Source of the DNA: Bradyrhizobium sp. 170 | GTDB lineage: Bacteria; Pseudomonadota; Alphaproteobacteria; Rhizobiales; Xanthobacteraceae | Direction: 5' to 3' | DNA: 64,000 bases | Assembly: GCF_023101085.1 (NCBI RefSeq) | Contig: NZ_CP064703.1 | Span: 930,001-994,000, forward strand | Part shown: positions 1-9,675 of the stretch, one piece after another | Numbering within the stretch: position 1 is the stretch's first letter | Layout of the letters: every line of letters begins with the position of its first letter | Position numbers and translations under genes: made by a program | The notes under the pieces: model-generated | What the model was told of the DNA's origin: nothing | Seen by the model: the letters and a program-made list of their open reading frames with translations, nothing else | The model's database searches: none

Positions 1-990
1 CTGCGCGATCGTCATCGCCTTGGCCTTGTCCGCCAGCATGAAATTAAAACCCTCCGGCAGCACCACCTCGTAGCCCCAGCTCCGCCCGGTCTGCCAGCCG
101 TCCTTCTTGAGGTTGTTGGCGGTGGAGGCGATCAAATCGGCAGCGTTGTCGACCACGTCGCGGCGGCCGTCGCCGTCGGCGTCCACGGCATAGCGCTTGA
201 AGGCGGTCGGCATGAACTGCGTCGGCCCGAACGCGCCGGCCCAGGAGCCGCGCATCTGTTCGGGACGCAGATCGCCGCGGTTAAGGATTTCCAGCGCGGT
301 GAGGAATTCGTCCTTGAAATAGGCCTGGCGGCGGCCGACGCAGGCCAGCGTCGCCGTCGACTGCACCACGTTGCGGTCGCCCATCTGCGTCGAGTAGTTG
401 GATTCGATGCCCCAGATCGAGGCGATCGCGTAGCGGTCGACGCCATAGGCCTTCTCCACCGCGTCGAACTGCGGCTTGTATTTCTCGAGGATCTCGCGGC
501 CCTTGGCGAGGCGGTTGTCGTTCACGAGGATGTCGAGATAGTCCCAGATCGCCTTGGTGAATTCGGGCTGCGAATCCATCAGGTCCATGATGCGCAAATC
601 AGGCGCGAGACCTGCGGTGAAGCGCTCGAAATTCTGCTGGGTGATGTTGCGCCGTGCGGCATCAGGCCACATCGAGGCGACGCAATTTTGAAAATTCGCC
701 GCCGCTTCCCGGATGGCGGAGGCGGTCATCAGCGGATGGCCGGAGGCGCCGTCCTCGCCGCTCCAGGGCGGCGGACCGCCGTCGGGACCGGGCGCGGCCT
801 GCGGCGCCGGGCCGGATTTAGGACCGGAGAAGATGTTGCCGAAAAAGTTCGAAACCCCGTTGCCGGAGGATTGGGGTTGAGATTGAGCTTGGGACGGGCT
901 GACAAAAACGGCATGGCTGGAACACACCAGCGCCGCCGCGATTATGATCGCGCCGGCTCGATTAGTCATCGCTCGTTCAGGCAAACCCAT
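1..990 (-). CDS. Lytic murein transglycosylase (MltB/SLT_2 type), 3' end cut by window edge
   Basis: Reading the minus strand from 990 gives an uninterrupted frame that runs off the left edge, so only about 330 N-terminal residues are present. An Ala-rich signal peptide ends near an Ala-Gln site, followed by a Pro/Gly-rich linker and the catalytic domain. Visible family signatures are SIWGIESNYST, which carries the catalytic Glu, and FGPTQFMPTAFKR. Members of this family cleave peptidoglycan glycan strands in the periplasm, giving 1,6-anhydro-muropeptides. An in-frame ATG at 969 is an alternative start, and both give a usable signal peptide. Divergent from galU. The family call is strong; the exact subfamily is inferred. 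Confidence 0.85.
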   Translation of the reverse strand, partial: MGLPERAMTNRAGAIIIAAALVCSSHAVFVSPSQAQSQPQSSGNGVSNFFGNIFSGPKSGPAPQAAPGPDGGPPPWSGEDGASGHPLMTASAIREAAANFQNCVASMWPDAARRNITQQNFERFTAGLAPDLRIMDLMDSQPEFTKAIWDYLDILVNDNRLAKGREILEKYKPQFDAVEKAYGVDRYAIASIWGIESNYSTQMGDRNVVQSTATLACVGRRQAYFKDEFLTALEILNRGDLRPEQMRGSWAGAFGPTQFMPTAFKRYAVDADGDGRRDVVDNAADLIASTANNLKKDGWQTGRSWGYEVVLPEGFNFMLADKAKAMTIAQ

Positions 991-1218
991 TCAGTGTCCG
1001 TCCGTTGCTTCTCACCCCGGTTCAGAAGGCCCTGCCACGGTTTCCAACAGCTTAACAGAGGCGGAATTTCGTTGTCGCCCCCCGCCAGCGCAAGGGGAGG
1101 CGAAACAATCGGCACCATACATCCGCCTTTGTTGGGGGATGCAAACCGGCTAGCAACGTGCAATCAAAGCACTTTCCCCCGTTCCCAAATTCCTCATTTC
1201 CAAGGCCCGCGACATCCC

Positions 1219-2100
1219 ATGAAAATCCGCAAAGCCGTCTTCCCGGTCGCCGGTCTCGGCACCCGCGTCCTGCCCGCCACCAAGGCGATGCCGAAGGAAA
1301 TGCTGACCATCGTCGACAAGCCGCTGATTCAGTACGTGTTCGACGAAGCCAAGGAAGCGGGGATTGAGCATTTCGTCTTCGTCACCGGGCGCAACAAGGG
1401 CGTGATCGAGGATCATTTCGACCGGATGTTCGAGCTCGACACCACGCTGGCTGCGCGCGGCAACAAGAAGGCCGAGCAGGACATTTTGGCGCGCGACCAG
1501 CCCGAAGCCGGCGCCACGAGTTTCACCCGCCAGCAGGCGCCGCTCGGCCTCGGGCACGCGGTCTGGTGCGCGCGCGACATCGTCGGTGACGAGCCGTTCG
1601 CGGTGGTGCTGCCGGACGAACTGGTGCTGAATGCGCCCGGTTGCCTAAAGCAGATGATCGAGGCTGCCGCCAAGCTCGGCGGCAAGTCCAACCTGCTCGC
1701 GGTGGAGGCGGTGCCTGACGATCTCGCGCACCAATACGGCATCTGCGGCGTCGGCAAGCGCCTCGCCAAAAACATGTTCGAGGTCGACGGCATGGTGGAG
1801 AAGCCGCCAAAGGGCACCGCGCCGTCAAACCTGTCGATCACCGGGCGCTACATCCTGCAGCCGGAAATCTTCAAGATCCTGGAAACCCAGGAGCGCGGTG
1901 CGGGCAACGAGATCCAGCTCACCGATGCGATGAAAACCCTTGCCAGGACGCAAAAGTTCTACGGCGTGGAGTTCGAGGGTGAGCGGCACGATTGCGGCTC
2001 GAAATCCGGCTTCCTGCGCGCCAACATCGCCTACGGCATGGCGCGCGACGACCTGCGCGACGGCCTGCGCGAGGAGATGAAGAAGTATCTGGAGAAGTGA
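1219..2100 (+). CDS. galU: UTP--glucose-1-phosphate uridylyltransferase
   Basis: A 293-residue protein, typical for GalU. It makes UDP-glucose from UTP and glucose-1-phosphate in the cytoplasm, feeding exopolysaccharide, LPS and trehalose synthesis. The N-terminus has the nucleotide-binding signature GLGTRVLPATKAMPKEML, followed by DKPLIQYV. The middle has LGHAVWCARD and the conserved PDEL, and VEKP follows around residue 195. The frame stays open far upstream, but the conserved family start MKIRKAVFPVAGLG fixes the ATG at 1219. It stands alone on the plus strand between a divergent transglycosylase and a convergent cyclase. Confidence 0.95.
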   Translation: MKIRKAVFPVAGLGTRVLPATKAMPKEMLTIVDKPLIQYVFDEAKEAGIEHFVFVTGRNKGVIEDHFDRMFELDTTLAARGNKKAEQDILARDQPEAGATSFTRQQAPLGLGHAVWCARDIVGDEPFAVVLPDELVLNAPGCLKQMIEAAAKLGGKSNLLAVEAVPDDLAHQYGICGVGKRLAKNMFEVDGMVEKPPKGTAPSNLSITGRYILQPEIFKILETQERGAGNEIQLTDAMKTLARTQKFYGVEFEGERHDCGSKSGFLRANIAYGMARDDLRDGLREEMKKYLEK

Positions 2101-2135
2101 GGCGAGGAGACGTACTCGGTCAGTGTTCTCCGCTG

Positions 2136-2267
2136 TCATCATCCGCCAACGGGTCGCGCGAATGCGCGCCCGATGACAGGCTCCGGCGGATGATCCAGTA
2201 CTCCGCGGCATTGGTGATTCATCCGATGCGGCGCGGCGTACTGGATGCCCGCCTTCGCGGGCATGAC
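2136..2267. repeat. Dispersed palindromic repeat between convergent genes
   Basis: This 130-bp interval between the ends of galU and the diguanylate cyclase gene holds nested inverted repeats. TCATCATCCGCC pairs with GGCGGATGATCC, and GCCCGCCTTCGCGGGC forms its own hairpin next to TACTGGAT. It has the look of the non-coding repetitive elements common between convergent genes in Bradyrhizobium. No open frame fits. Confidence 0.55.
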
Positions 2268-2276
2268 GAGACTGCC

Positions 2277-3803
2277 TCACGCCACCAGCGCGAGCTGCGG
2301 GATCGCGGCGAGCACGGACTGATTACGGCCGTTGGCCTTGGCCGCGTAAAGCGCCTTGTCGGCCGCTTCGATGAGATAGGACCAGTCGATGGCTGCCGTG
2401 GGCGTCATGCTCGCCACGCCGACGCTGACCGTCGTGACATTGGGATCTTCCGCCCATTGTTCGACCTTCAGGCGGATGGTTTCGGCGACGGTGAACGCTT
2501 CCACGGCCGAGAGGCCCGGCAGCAGTACCGCGAATTCTTCGCCGCCATAGCGCGCCGGGCAGTCGCCGGCCCGCCGAACCGCGTCCGAAATGCAGATCGC
2601 AATGCCGACCAGGACCTGGTCGCCGGCCTGATGCCCGTAGGTGTCGTTGTAGGCTTTGAAATGGTCGGCATCGATCATCAGCACCGCGACGGGGGTCTTG
2701 TTGCGCGCTGCTCTCCGCCACTCCAGATCGATCTCGATATCGAATTTGCGCCGGTTCTTCAGCCCCGTCAGCGAGTCCGTCGTCGCGAGCTCTTCGAGTT
2801 TCTCTTCGGCCTCGGCGCGGCGGCCGATCTCACGCGCGAGGAACAGCGTGGTGCCGACCACGAACAGGATCAGCGTCATCATGACCGCTCCGATCCGCAG
2901 CACTTCCCGGTGCCAAAGGTTCAGGATGCTCGCCAGCGGCTTTCCGACCACGACAAAGAACAAGTTCGTGCTGCCGCTTCGAACATAAAGCCGCGGTGTC
3001 GGATCGACCGGCCCGATGCCGGCATAGGCGGTGCCTTCCTTCAGATTGTCCGCGCGCCATTTTGGCCGCTCCGCCAGGTTCTTCCCGATGACATCCAGGT
3101 CAAACGGCGTCCGCATGATGATCGTTCGATCGCGGCGCAACACGGTGATCGTATCGCCGGGGTTGAGGGTGAGCCGGCCGAACAGGTCATGGAAATAAGT
3201 GAAACGGATCGAGCCCACGACGACGCCAAGAAAACCACCATCGGTGTCGTTGATGCGCCGGCTGAGCACGATCGAATAGGCGCCGCGGCGCAGCATCGGG
3301 CGGCTCATGTACAGGCCTGCATCGGGAGTTCCGCGATGGACCTGGAAATACTCCTCGTCGCTGCGATCCTCCGGCGCCGGATCGAGGCTTGCCGCATCGT
3401 GTGTCAGCTTGCCCTGCGCGTCGAATACCTGGATTGCGCCGAAATGTCTGGCGGTGGCGGCATGATCGAACAGGATCAGGTGCTGGATCTCTCTGCTGAC
3501 GCCCATGATCTCCGGCATCACCAGATTGCTGGCGACGTTGCGGAGCGAGAGGTCATACAGTTCGATGTTCCGGCTGATATCGGCATCGATGCCGGCTGCG
3601 AGATTTTCCAGAGTCTGGCGCGCGAGCTCTTCCTCGCCGCGGCGCATGTCGAGCATGACGCTGGCGCAAATCGTGGAGAAGCCGATCACGGTCGCAATCG
3701 ACGACGCAATCAACAGCTTCGCGGACAATCGCCAGGGCCGGCGGCCGGAGTCTCTCCTGAACCAACCCTTTCCGGCCACATCGCTTTGCCGTCCGAACAG
3801 CAT
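2277..3803 (-). CDS. Membrane diguanylate cyclase with periplasmic Cache-type sensor
   Basis: 508 residues from the ATG at 3803, which has a GGAG site six bases upstream; a TTG at 3815 is also in frame. A transmembrane helix lies near residues 28-50. A periplasmic region of about 240 residues follows, resembling dCache/PAS-like sensors, then a second helix (GAVMMTLILFVVGTTLFLA). The C-terminal GGDEF domain is catalytically intact: GGEEF at about residues 420-424, with an RAGD inhibitory site five residues before it. It should make cyclic di-GMP from two GTP in response to an extracytoplasmic ligand. The ligand cannot be read from sequence. Confidence 0.9.
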   Translation of the reverse strand: MLFGRQSDVAGKGWFRRDSGRRPWRLSAKLLIASSIATVIGFSTICASVMLDMRRGEEELARQTLENLAAGIDADISRNIELYDLSLRNVASNLVMPEIMGVSREIQHLILFDHAATARHFGAIQVFDAQGKLTHDAASLDPAPEDRSDEEYFQVHRGTPDAGLYMSRPMLRRGAYSIVLSRRINDTDGGFLGVVVGSIRFTYFHDLFGRLTLNPGDTITVLRRDRTIIMRTPFDLDVIGKNLAERPKWRADNLKEGTAYAGIGPVDPTPRLYVRSGSTNLFFVVVGKPLASILNLWHREVLRIGAVMMTLILFVVGTTLFLAREIGRRAEAEEKLEELATTDSLTGLKNRRKFDIEIDLEWRRAARNKTPVAVLMIDADHFKAYNDTYGHQAGDQVLVGIAICISDAVRRAGDCPARYGGEEFAVLLPGLSAVEAFTVAETIRLKVEQWAEDPNVTTVSVGVASMTPTAAIDWSYLIEAADKALYAAKANGRNQSVLAAIPQLALVA

Positions 3804-3936
3804 GGTCCGCTCCAAGCCTTCCGGTATGCTGCCAGATATGTTGTTGCGGCCTTAAACGGCGACAGCGATATGATAATCAGTTAACGCTTGGTTGCCGGGA
3901 GAGACGGTTTTATGCAAATCGCCATTGGAGACACGG

Positions 3937-4194
3937 GTGAACGACTACGACCTGCTGCGGGACTATCTGAAGAAGCAAAAACTTCCTGAATTCGTGCTGA
4001 GCTTCGAACAGATCGAGGAGATCATCGACGCAGCCCTGCCGCGCGCCGCGCAGCGCGCATCATGGTGGGAGACGCTGCGCAGCCCGCAGGAGAAGATGCC
4101 GCAGCGCGAGGCCTGCCTGGAAGCCGGCTATATTGCGACGCGGCAGGCGGATGGCAAGAGTGTGAAGTTCAAGAAGATGCCGGTGAGGCAGTGA
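3937..4194 (+). CDS. Small conserved protein, possible DUF7662 family
   Basis: 85 residues from a GTG start; a TTG at 3892 is in frame but the conserved body begins VNDYDLLRDYLKKQ. It is a small, soluble, mixed-charge protein with the phrase SFEQIEEIIDAALP and an aromatic-rich ASWWETLRS. From memory this resembles a short family (DUF7662) found across proteobacteria, with a fold suggesting DNA or protein contacts, but no activity is established. It has no close operon partner. The existence of the gene is likely; the family name is tentative. Confidence 0.65.
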   Translation: MNDYDLLRDYLKKQKLPEFVLSFEQIEEIIDAALPRAAQRASWWETLRSPQEKMPQREACLEAGYIATRQADGKSVKFKKMPVRQ

Positions 4195-4318
4195 GCGCGT
4201 GGCCGTTAACCCGTCATCACCGCGCATGCGGACATCGACCGCCTGACCAGGCGGGCGGACTGTCCAACGATCGCCATGAACGCCGGCGAGTTTGGGCGGA
4301 CTAACCAATCGGACCACC

Positions 4319-4753
4319 ATGTCCTCTAGCTCCAACACCAGTATCGCCAAGAAAGCTCGCACGAAGGCCGAGGCGGATTTCGCCACTTGGCTCATGATGG
4401 CCAAGCTCGGTGGTTTCGATGACCTTCCGTCAAACGCACAGAGCTTTCTGACTGACTATCGAACCCGACTCGAGACGATGAGCGAGGCCGAGTCCACGGC
4501 CCTGGCCATTCGCGAGGTCTACAGCGCTTATTACAGCGAGATGGGAGGCGTGGGCGCGGCCCCGGAACAAAAGGCTCGCACACCGACGACAGAGGGCAAG
4601 GCCGTGCGGCTCCAGAGACGGCCTAAACCTCAGCCCGGTCTATCGGCTGCGCGCCATTCGACCAGGCCAATGAGCCGAAAATACCTTCCGGCACTGCTGA
4701 TTTTCGCGAGCATGGTGGCGCTGATTGTCGCATTTAGATTTCTGGCGCAGTAA
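4319..4753 (+). CDS. Hypothetical protein with C-terminal membrane anchor
   Basis: 144 residues from the ATG at 4319 (a TTG at 4292 is in frame). The first 25 residues are Ser/Lys-rich, followed by a helical segment around WLMMAKLGGFDDL and a basic linker. One hydrophobic helix lies at the extreme C-terminus (YLPALLIFASMVALIVAF). That layout suggests a cytosolic domain tail-anchored in the inner membrane. No family was recognised. Confidence 0.5.
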   Translation: MSSSSNTSIAKKARTKAEADFATWLMMAKLGGFDDLPSNAQSFLTDYRTRLETMSEAESTALAIREVYSAYYSEMGGVGAAPEQKARTPTTEGKAVRLQRRPKPQPGLSAARHSTRPMSRKYLPALLIFASMVALIVAFRFLAQ

Positions 4754-5012
4754 CACCGGTCCCGGCTTGTTTGAGGGGACGAGCGCTGCTCACAGCAACC
4801 GCGCTCTACGCGTCCCAAAAGTGCCAATTTCAGTCGCGAGCCACCCTTCCTGCTACGCGGGCTGTCGTATATGAAGAATTGCCCAACGGAACATGCCGAT
4901 AGTTCCGGGAGCGAATTGGCGGCGTGGATGGTGACGGCGTTAGTTAATCCAAAGTCGCGATCTGACACTTGATCGACGCAAGCGCGGACAGGCATTTCAA
5001 CCGGGGCATGGC

Positions 5013-6566
5013 ATGGTGAATCGATTTACGACGGCGCGATCCACCGTGGCGATGCGGCGTTGGGGTTCCCCCGCCGCTGTGACGCTCGCGGTGATGGCCG
5101 CATTGACGGCGCTGACTGCCGACGCCGCGGCGAGACAGGCGGCGCGCCCCAAGCCTCCCACCGAGGCGGCGGCGCCGCGCGATGCAGGCGAGCCGATCAT
5201 GGCGATCGTGTCGATCAAGACCCAGCAGGTCACGATCTACGACGCCGACGGCTGGATCTTGCGCGCGCCGGTTTCGACCGGCACCACGGGACGCGAGACG
5301 CCCGCCGGCGTGTTCGCCATTCTCGAGAAGAACAAGGACCACCGCTCGAGCCTCTATGACGATGCCGAGATGCCGAACATGCAGCGCGTCACCTGGAACG
5401 GCATCGCGCTGCACGGCGGGCCGCTGCCCGGATATGCGGCCTCGCACGGCTGCGTGCGGATGCCCTTTGGCTTTGCCGAGAAGCTGTTCGACAGGACGCG
5501 GATCGGGATGCGGGTAATCGTCTCGCCTGATAACGCCGAGCCGGTCGAGTTCTCCCACCCGGCGCTGTTGGTGCCGAAGGCGGAAGCCATTGCGGCTGCA
5601 CCGACGCGCGCCGAGACGCTCGCCCGCGAGGCGGCGGAGGCCGCCAGGACGGCCGAAGAGGCGAAGAAAGCCGCCGCGGCTGTGGCGCGCGAGGCGGCGT
5701 CGCTCAAGGTGTCGCTGCGCAAGCTGGAGGGGCTCAAGACCCGCGCCGACGCCGAGTTCGCCTACGCCGACAAGACGCTCGCTGCCGCCAAGACCGACGA
5801 GGCCAAGGCGCGGGCCGAGGACCTCAAGCAAAAGGCCGCCGCCAAGGCCGCGGAACTGGCGAACCAGATCAACACTGCCAGGAATGACGCGCAGTCGAAA
5901 CCCGGCGCCGCTGCTGCCGCAAAGGACGCCGCCAAGGCGGCCGAGACCAGGAAGGCCGACAGCGCCAAAGCGGCGAACGAAGCGAAGCTCGCGCTCGAGC
6001 CGGTCTCGATCTACATCAGCCGCGCGACGCAGAAGCTTTACGTGCGCCGCCCCACGCATAAGCCGGCACCTGACGGCGGCGGCATCGTGTTCGATGCGAC
6101 GATTGAGGCTCCGGTCACGATCCGCAATCCCGAAAGACCGATCGGCACGCATGTGTTCACGGCGGTGGCGCGCAACGAGGCGGGCCTGCGCTGGACCGCG
6201 GTCACGATCGACAACGGCGACAACGCCAAGGCCGCGCTCGACCGCATCACCATCCCGCAGGAGGTGCTCGATCGCATCGCGCCGACCGCATTACCGCGAT
6301 CCTCGATCGTCATCTCGGACGAGCCGCTGAGCAGCGAGACCAACTATCGCACCGAGTTCGTCGCGGTGCTGAGCACCGAGCCGCAGGGCGGCTTCGTGAC
6401 GCGCCGGCCTACGCCCGATGTCCTCATTGCGAGCGACGACGTCCAGGGCGACAACGGCTTCGGCTTCTTCAATTTCCCGCGCGATCCGTACTCCCAAACC
6501 GGTAATACGCGCCGCCGCGGCGGCGGCCAGTACTATCGTCCGGCGCAACCGGGCTGGTGGCAGTAA
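5013..6566 (+). CDS. L,D-transpeptidase (YkuD) with coiled coil and second YkuD-like half
   Basis: 517 residues. A signal/anchor segment spans about residues 20-40. The YkuD domain (about 65-175) has the full catalytic set in HGGPLPGYAASHGCVRMP: His134, His145 and nucleophile Cys147. It would form 3-3 cross-links in peptidoglycan or attach proteins to it. Residues 190-335 are an Ala/Lys/Glu-rich coiled coil. The C-terminus begins VSIYISRATQKLYVRRP, which looks like the front half of another YkuD domain but has no SHGCxR motif. The protein is longer than minimal enzymes of the family. Monocistronic as far as the sequence shows. Confidence 0.85.
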   Translation: MVNRFTTARSTVAMRRWGSPAAVTLAVMAALTALTADAAARQAARPKPPTEAAAPRDAGEPIMAIVSIKTQQVTIYDADGWILRAPVSTGTTGRETPAGVFAILEKNKDHRSSLYDDAEMPNMQRVTWNGIALHGGPLPGYAASHGCVRMPFGFAEKLFDRTRIGMRVIVSPDNAEPVEFSHPALLVPKAEAIAAAPTRAETLAREAAEAARTAEEAKKAAAAVAREAASLKVSLRKLEGLKTRADAEFAYADKTLAAAKTDEAKARAEDLKQKAAAKAAELANQINTARNDAQSKPGAAAAAKDAAKAAETRKADSAKAANEAKLALEPVSIYISRATQKLYVRRPTHKPAPDGGGIVFDATIEAPVTIRNPERPIGTHVFTAVARNEAGLRWTAVTIDNGDNAKAALDRITIPQEVLDRIAPTALPRSSIVISDEPLSSETNYRTEFVAVLSTEPQGGFVTRRPTPDVLIASDDVQGDNGFGFFNFPRDPYSQTGNTRRRGGGQYYRPAQPGWWQ

Positions 6567-6678
6567 GACGTGGCGCGCCGCGCGTAGGGAAAGCGGGGAC
6601 CCGTAACCACAAGCGTTGTTGTAGCATCGCCTCACAGACAAGCCGCGGCGTATGGCGCGCCGCCTTTGCCGGGGCTGC

Positions 6679-9561
6679 TTAGCTCGCCGCTTCCAGCCGC
6701 TCTTCCGTGAGCAGCCGCATCGCGGCGTCGGCGTCCATCGGCTCGCCGAAGGCAAAGCCTTGCGCGTATTCGCAGCCGAGCTGATAGAGCTCGACCGCAT
6801 CCGAATCCGTCTCGGCGCCTTCCGCCACCACGTCCATGCCGAGGTCGTGGGCGAGCGCGATGATCGATTTCAGGATCACGGGGCGCGTGCCGCGGCTGGT
6901 GGTGCGCACAAAGGACTGGTCGATCTTGATGGTGTCGAACGGGAAACGCTGCAGATAGGCCAGCGAGGAATGGCCGGTGCCGAAATCGTCGAGCGACAGT
7001 CCGGTGCCGAGCTCGCGGATGCGCGTCAGCATCTGCGCCGCGTGCTCGGGATTTTCCATGACCAGCGATTCCGTAAGCTCAAGCTTGAGTGTGCCGCGCG
7101 CGACCGACGAGCGTGACAGCACGGTGCGGATATCGTGGATCAAATCGTGGCGCAGCAACTGCCGCGAGGAGACGTTGACGGAGGCAAAGATCGGCTCGCG
7201 CGAGCGCATCGCGCGCTGCCACACCGAAAGCTGCCGCGCGGTCTGGTCCATCACGAACATGCCGAGATCGACGATCAGGCCGATCTCCTCGGCAATCGAG
7301 ATGAATTCCGACGGCGACATCCGCCCGAGCTTGGGATGATCCCAGCGCGCCAGCGCTTCGAAGCCGGCGATCGAGCGGTCTTCCAGCCGTACGATCGGCT
7401 GGTAGAGAATGGTGATTTCCTGCCGCTCGATGGCGCGGCGCAGTTCGCTTTCCAGCGTCAGGCGGTCGGTCTTGCGGGCGCGCATGGCTGGTTTGTACAC
7501 ATCGATACGGTCGCCGCCGATGCGCTTGGAGTGGTACATCGCAAGCTCGGCGTCCTTGATGATCTCGTCGGTCAATTGCGTCTGCGGATCTGACAGCGCG
7601 AGCCCGATCGAAGCGGTCAGGAAGATCTCGCGATCGTTGAAGGCGATCGGCGCGCGGATGGTCTTGCGGATGGTTTCGGCAAACGCGGTGATGCGCGCCG
7701 GATCCTGCTCCGATATCAGGATCAGGCCGAACTGGTCGCCGGCCAGCCGCGCCAGCGTGTCCTGCGGTTTGAGGATGCGCGTCAGCCGCCGCGCCAGCGT
7801 CAGCAGGATGGAGTCGCCGACCGCGATGCCGACGGAATCATTGACCTGCTTGAAGCGGTCGAGGTCGATCACCATCAGCGTTGGCCGTAGCGTCGGCATG
7901 CTCTTGGTGAAATTGGCCACCGCGCCGAGGCGGTCCATGAACAATTTGCGGTTCGGAAGACCCGTGAGGTTGTCATGCACGGAGTCATGGAGCATGCGCT
8001 CTTCGGCGTTCTTGATGTCGGTAACGTCGGTGAGCGTGCCGACCACCCGCGAGACCTCGCCGTCGGACCCGACCACCGGGCGCGCCTTCAGCGCGAACCA
8101 CATGAAATGACCGTCGGGCGTGCGCAGGCGGAAATCCTGCACCAGCCGGCCGCGGCGCTGGTCGAGCACGCTGTCGAGCGCGGCACGGAAGCGATCCTGG
8201 TCGAGCGGGTGCAGCACCTCGAGCCATTTCGCGGCGGGGCCTTCCAGCGTGCCGCGCTTCAGTCCGAGCAGGCTTTCGGTCTCCGGGCTGGTGAACACCT
8301 TGTCGGCGGAGACGTCCCAGTCCCAGATCAGGTCGCCGGAGCCCGTCAGCGCCAGCGCGCGGCGCTCGACGTCGGAGACGATGCCGGTGGTCGCGCCGCC
8401 GCCGGCGAACGCGTGCTGCATGACCGTAAATCCGATCAGCATCACGATCAGCACGAGGCCGCCGAGCAAAGCGGGGCCGACGATGTCGTTGGTGACGGAG
8501 CCCCCCACCGTCATGCCGGCCGCGATCACCCAGACCACCAGCAGGAACCAGGTCGGAATCAACAGCACCGCGCGGTCGAAACCATGCGTCGAGAGATAGA
8601 CGATCAGCGTAAAGCCGGCGAAGGCGATCAGCACCAGCGAGATGCGCGCGATGCCGGAAGCTACCGCGGGATCGAACAGCGCCAGCGCCACCAGCGAGCC
8701 GAGGAAGGCCAGCCAGCCGACCGTGATGTGGGAATAGCGCACGTGCCAGCGACTGAGATTGAGATAGGCGAACAGGAACACCAGCAGCGTCGCCGCCAGG
8801 ATCGCTTCGCCCGCCGCGCGCCAGACGCGCTCGGCGTTGTTCGACATGTCGAGCACCTTGCCCCAGAAGCCGAAATCGACACCGATATAGACCAGCACCG
8901 CCCAGGCCAGCGCGGCGGCAGCGGGAAACATGATGCTGCCCTTCACCACGAACAGAATGGTGAGCACGAGGGCCAGGAGGCCGGAGATGCCGATCACGAT
9001 GCCCTGGTAGAGCGTGAACGAGTTGACCTTGTCCTTGTAGGCGTCGGGTTCCCACAGATAGAGCTGCGGCAGCTTGTCGGTGCGCAGTTCCGCCACGAAG
9101 GTGATGACGGCGCCGGGATCGAGCGTGATGCGGAAGATGTCGGCGGTCGCGCTTTCCTGGCGCTCCGGACGATCGCCGGTCGATGGCGTGATGGTGGCGA
9201 TGCGCGACAGGCCGAGGTCGGGCCACAGCAGGCCCGACGACACGATGCGATAGTGGGGCGCGACGATCAGGCGGTCGAGCTGGTCGTCGGTGTTGTTGGC
9301 GAGCGCGAACACCACCCAGTTCTGTCCGCCCTCGCGGGCGCGGACCTCGATGCGGCGGACGATGCCATCGGTTCCCGGCGCCGTCGAAACCTGGATGCGG
9401 TCGGTTTCGCTGCGCTGGTGATCGAGCACGGCGGTGAGATCGATGGCAGGCGCGTCACTGCGGACGCTGACCGCGTCAATGGCGTGCGCCGGAGGCGCAG
9501 CCGCAACAATCATGAGGCCCAGCGCAACCAGCGCAAGGCACCTGATCAGACGCAATGTCAT
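6679..9561 (-). CDS. Membrane GGDEF-EAL protein with PAS domain; likely c-di-GMP phosphodiesterase
   Basis: About 960 residues from the first ATG (9561), which is followed directly by a cleavable signal peptide; a TTG at 9633 would add 24 residues. After a periplasmic N-terminal domain of about 170 residues come seven or eight hydrophobic helices, like 7TM-DISM receptors. A PAS domain (WDWDVSADKVF) follows, then GGDEF and EAL. The GGDEF signature is degenerate (AGDQF), so cyclase activity is doubtful. The EAL domain is complete (FEALARW, SLDDFGTGHSS, VVAEGAE), so c-di-GMP hydrolysis is the likely output, with the degenerate GGDEF perhaps binding GTP as an allosteric site. Confidence 0.85.
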   Translation of the reverse strand: MTLRLIRCLALVALGLMIVAAAPPAHAIDAVSVRSDAPAIDLTAVLDHQRSETDRIQVSTAPGTDGIVRRIEVRAREGGQNWVVFALANNTDDQLDRLIVAPHYRIVSSGLLWPDLGLSRIATITPSTGDRPERQESATADIFRITLDPGAVITFVAELRTDKLPQLYLWEPDAYKDKVNSFTLYQGIVIGISGLLALVLTILFVVKGSIMFPAAAALAWAVLVYIGVDFGFWGKVLDMSNNAERVWRAAGEAILAATLLVFLFAYLNLSRWHVRYSHITVGWLAFLGSLVALALFDPAVASGIARISLVLIAFAGFTLIVYLSTHGFDRAVLLIPTWFLLVVWVIAAGMTVGGSVTNDIVGPALLGGLVLIVMLIGFTVMQHAFAGGGATTGIVSDVERRALALTGSGDLIWDWDVSADKVFTSPETESLLGLKRGTLEGPAAKWLEVLHPLDQDRFRAALDSVLDQRRGRLVQDFRLRTPDGHFMWFALKARPVVGSDGEVSRVVGTLTDVTDIKNAEERMLHDSVHDNLTGLPNRKLFMDRLGAVANFTKSMPTLRPTLMVIDLDRFKQVNDSVGIAVGDSILLTLARRLTRILKPQDTLARLAGDQFGLILISEQDPARITAFAETIRKTIRAPIAFNDREIFLTASIGLALSDPQTQLTDEIIKDAELAMYHSKRIGGDRIDVYKPAMRARKTDRLTLESELRRAIERQEITILYQPIVRLEDRSIAGFEALARWDHPKLGRMSPSEFISIAEEIGLIVDLGMFVMDQTARQLSVWQRAMRSREPIFASVNVSSRQLLRHDLIHDIRTVLSRSSVARGTLKLELTESLVMENPEHAAQMLTRIRELGTGLSLDDFGTGHSSLAYLQRFPFDTIKIDQSFVRTTSRGTRPVILKSIIALAHDLGMDVVAEGAETDSDAVELYQLGCEYAQGFAFGEPMDADAAMRLLTEERLEAAS

Positions 9562-9675
9562 TACTCCGCGAACAACGACCCTCCCGGCCCAGCGAACGGG
9601 TCGGCGTTGCCGCGATAAATGACATGAAAGCAAAGTGAATCAAAGGGTTTCCGCCTTCACTCCGCGCGCGATCGG

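Noticed and set aside
1992..3884. Long plus-strand open frame over the diguanylate cyclase gene
   Set aside because: It is antisense to a protein with complete cyclase motifs, and its translation is Arg/Asp/His-rich as expected for a high-GC shadow frame.
7975..9618. Long plus-strand open frame over the GGDEF-EAL gene
   Set aside because: Antisense shadow; low-complexity His/Arg/Gln-rich translation with no domain, while the minus strand has a full domain order.
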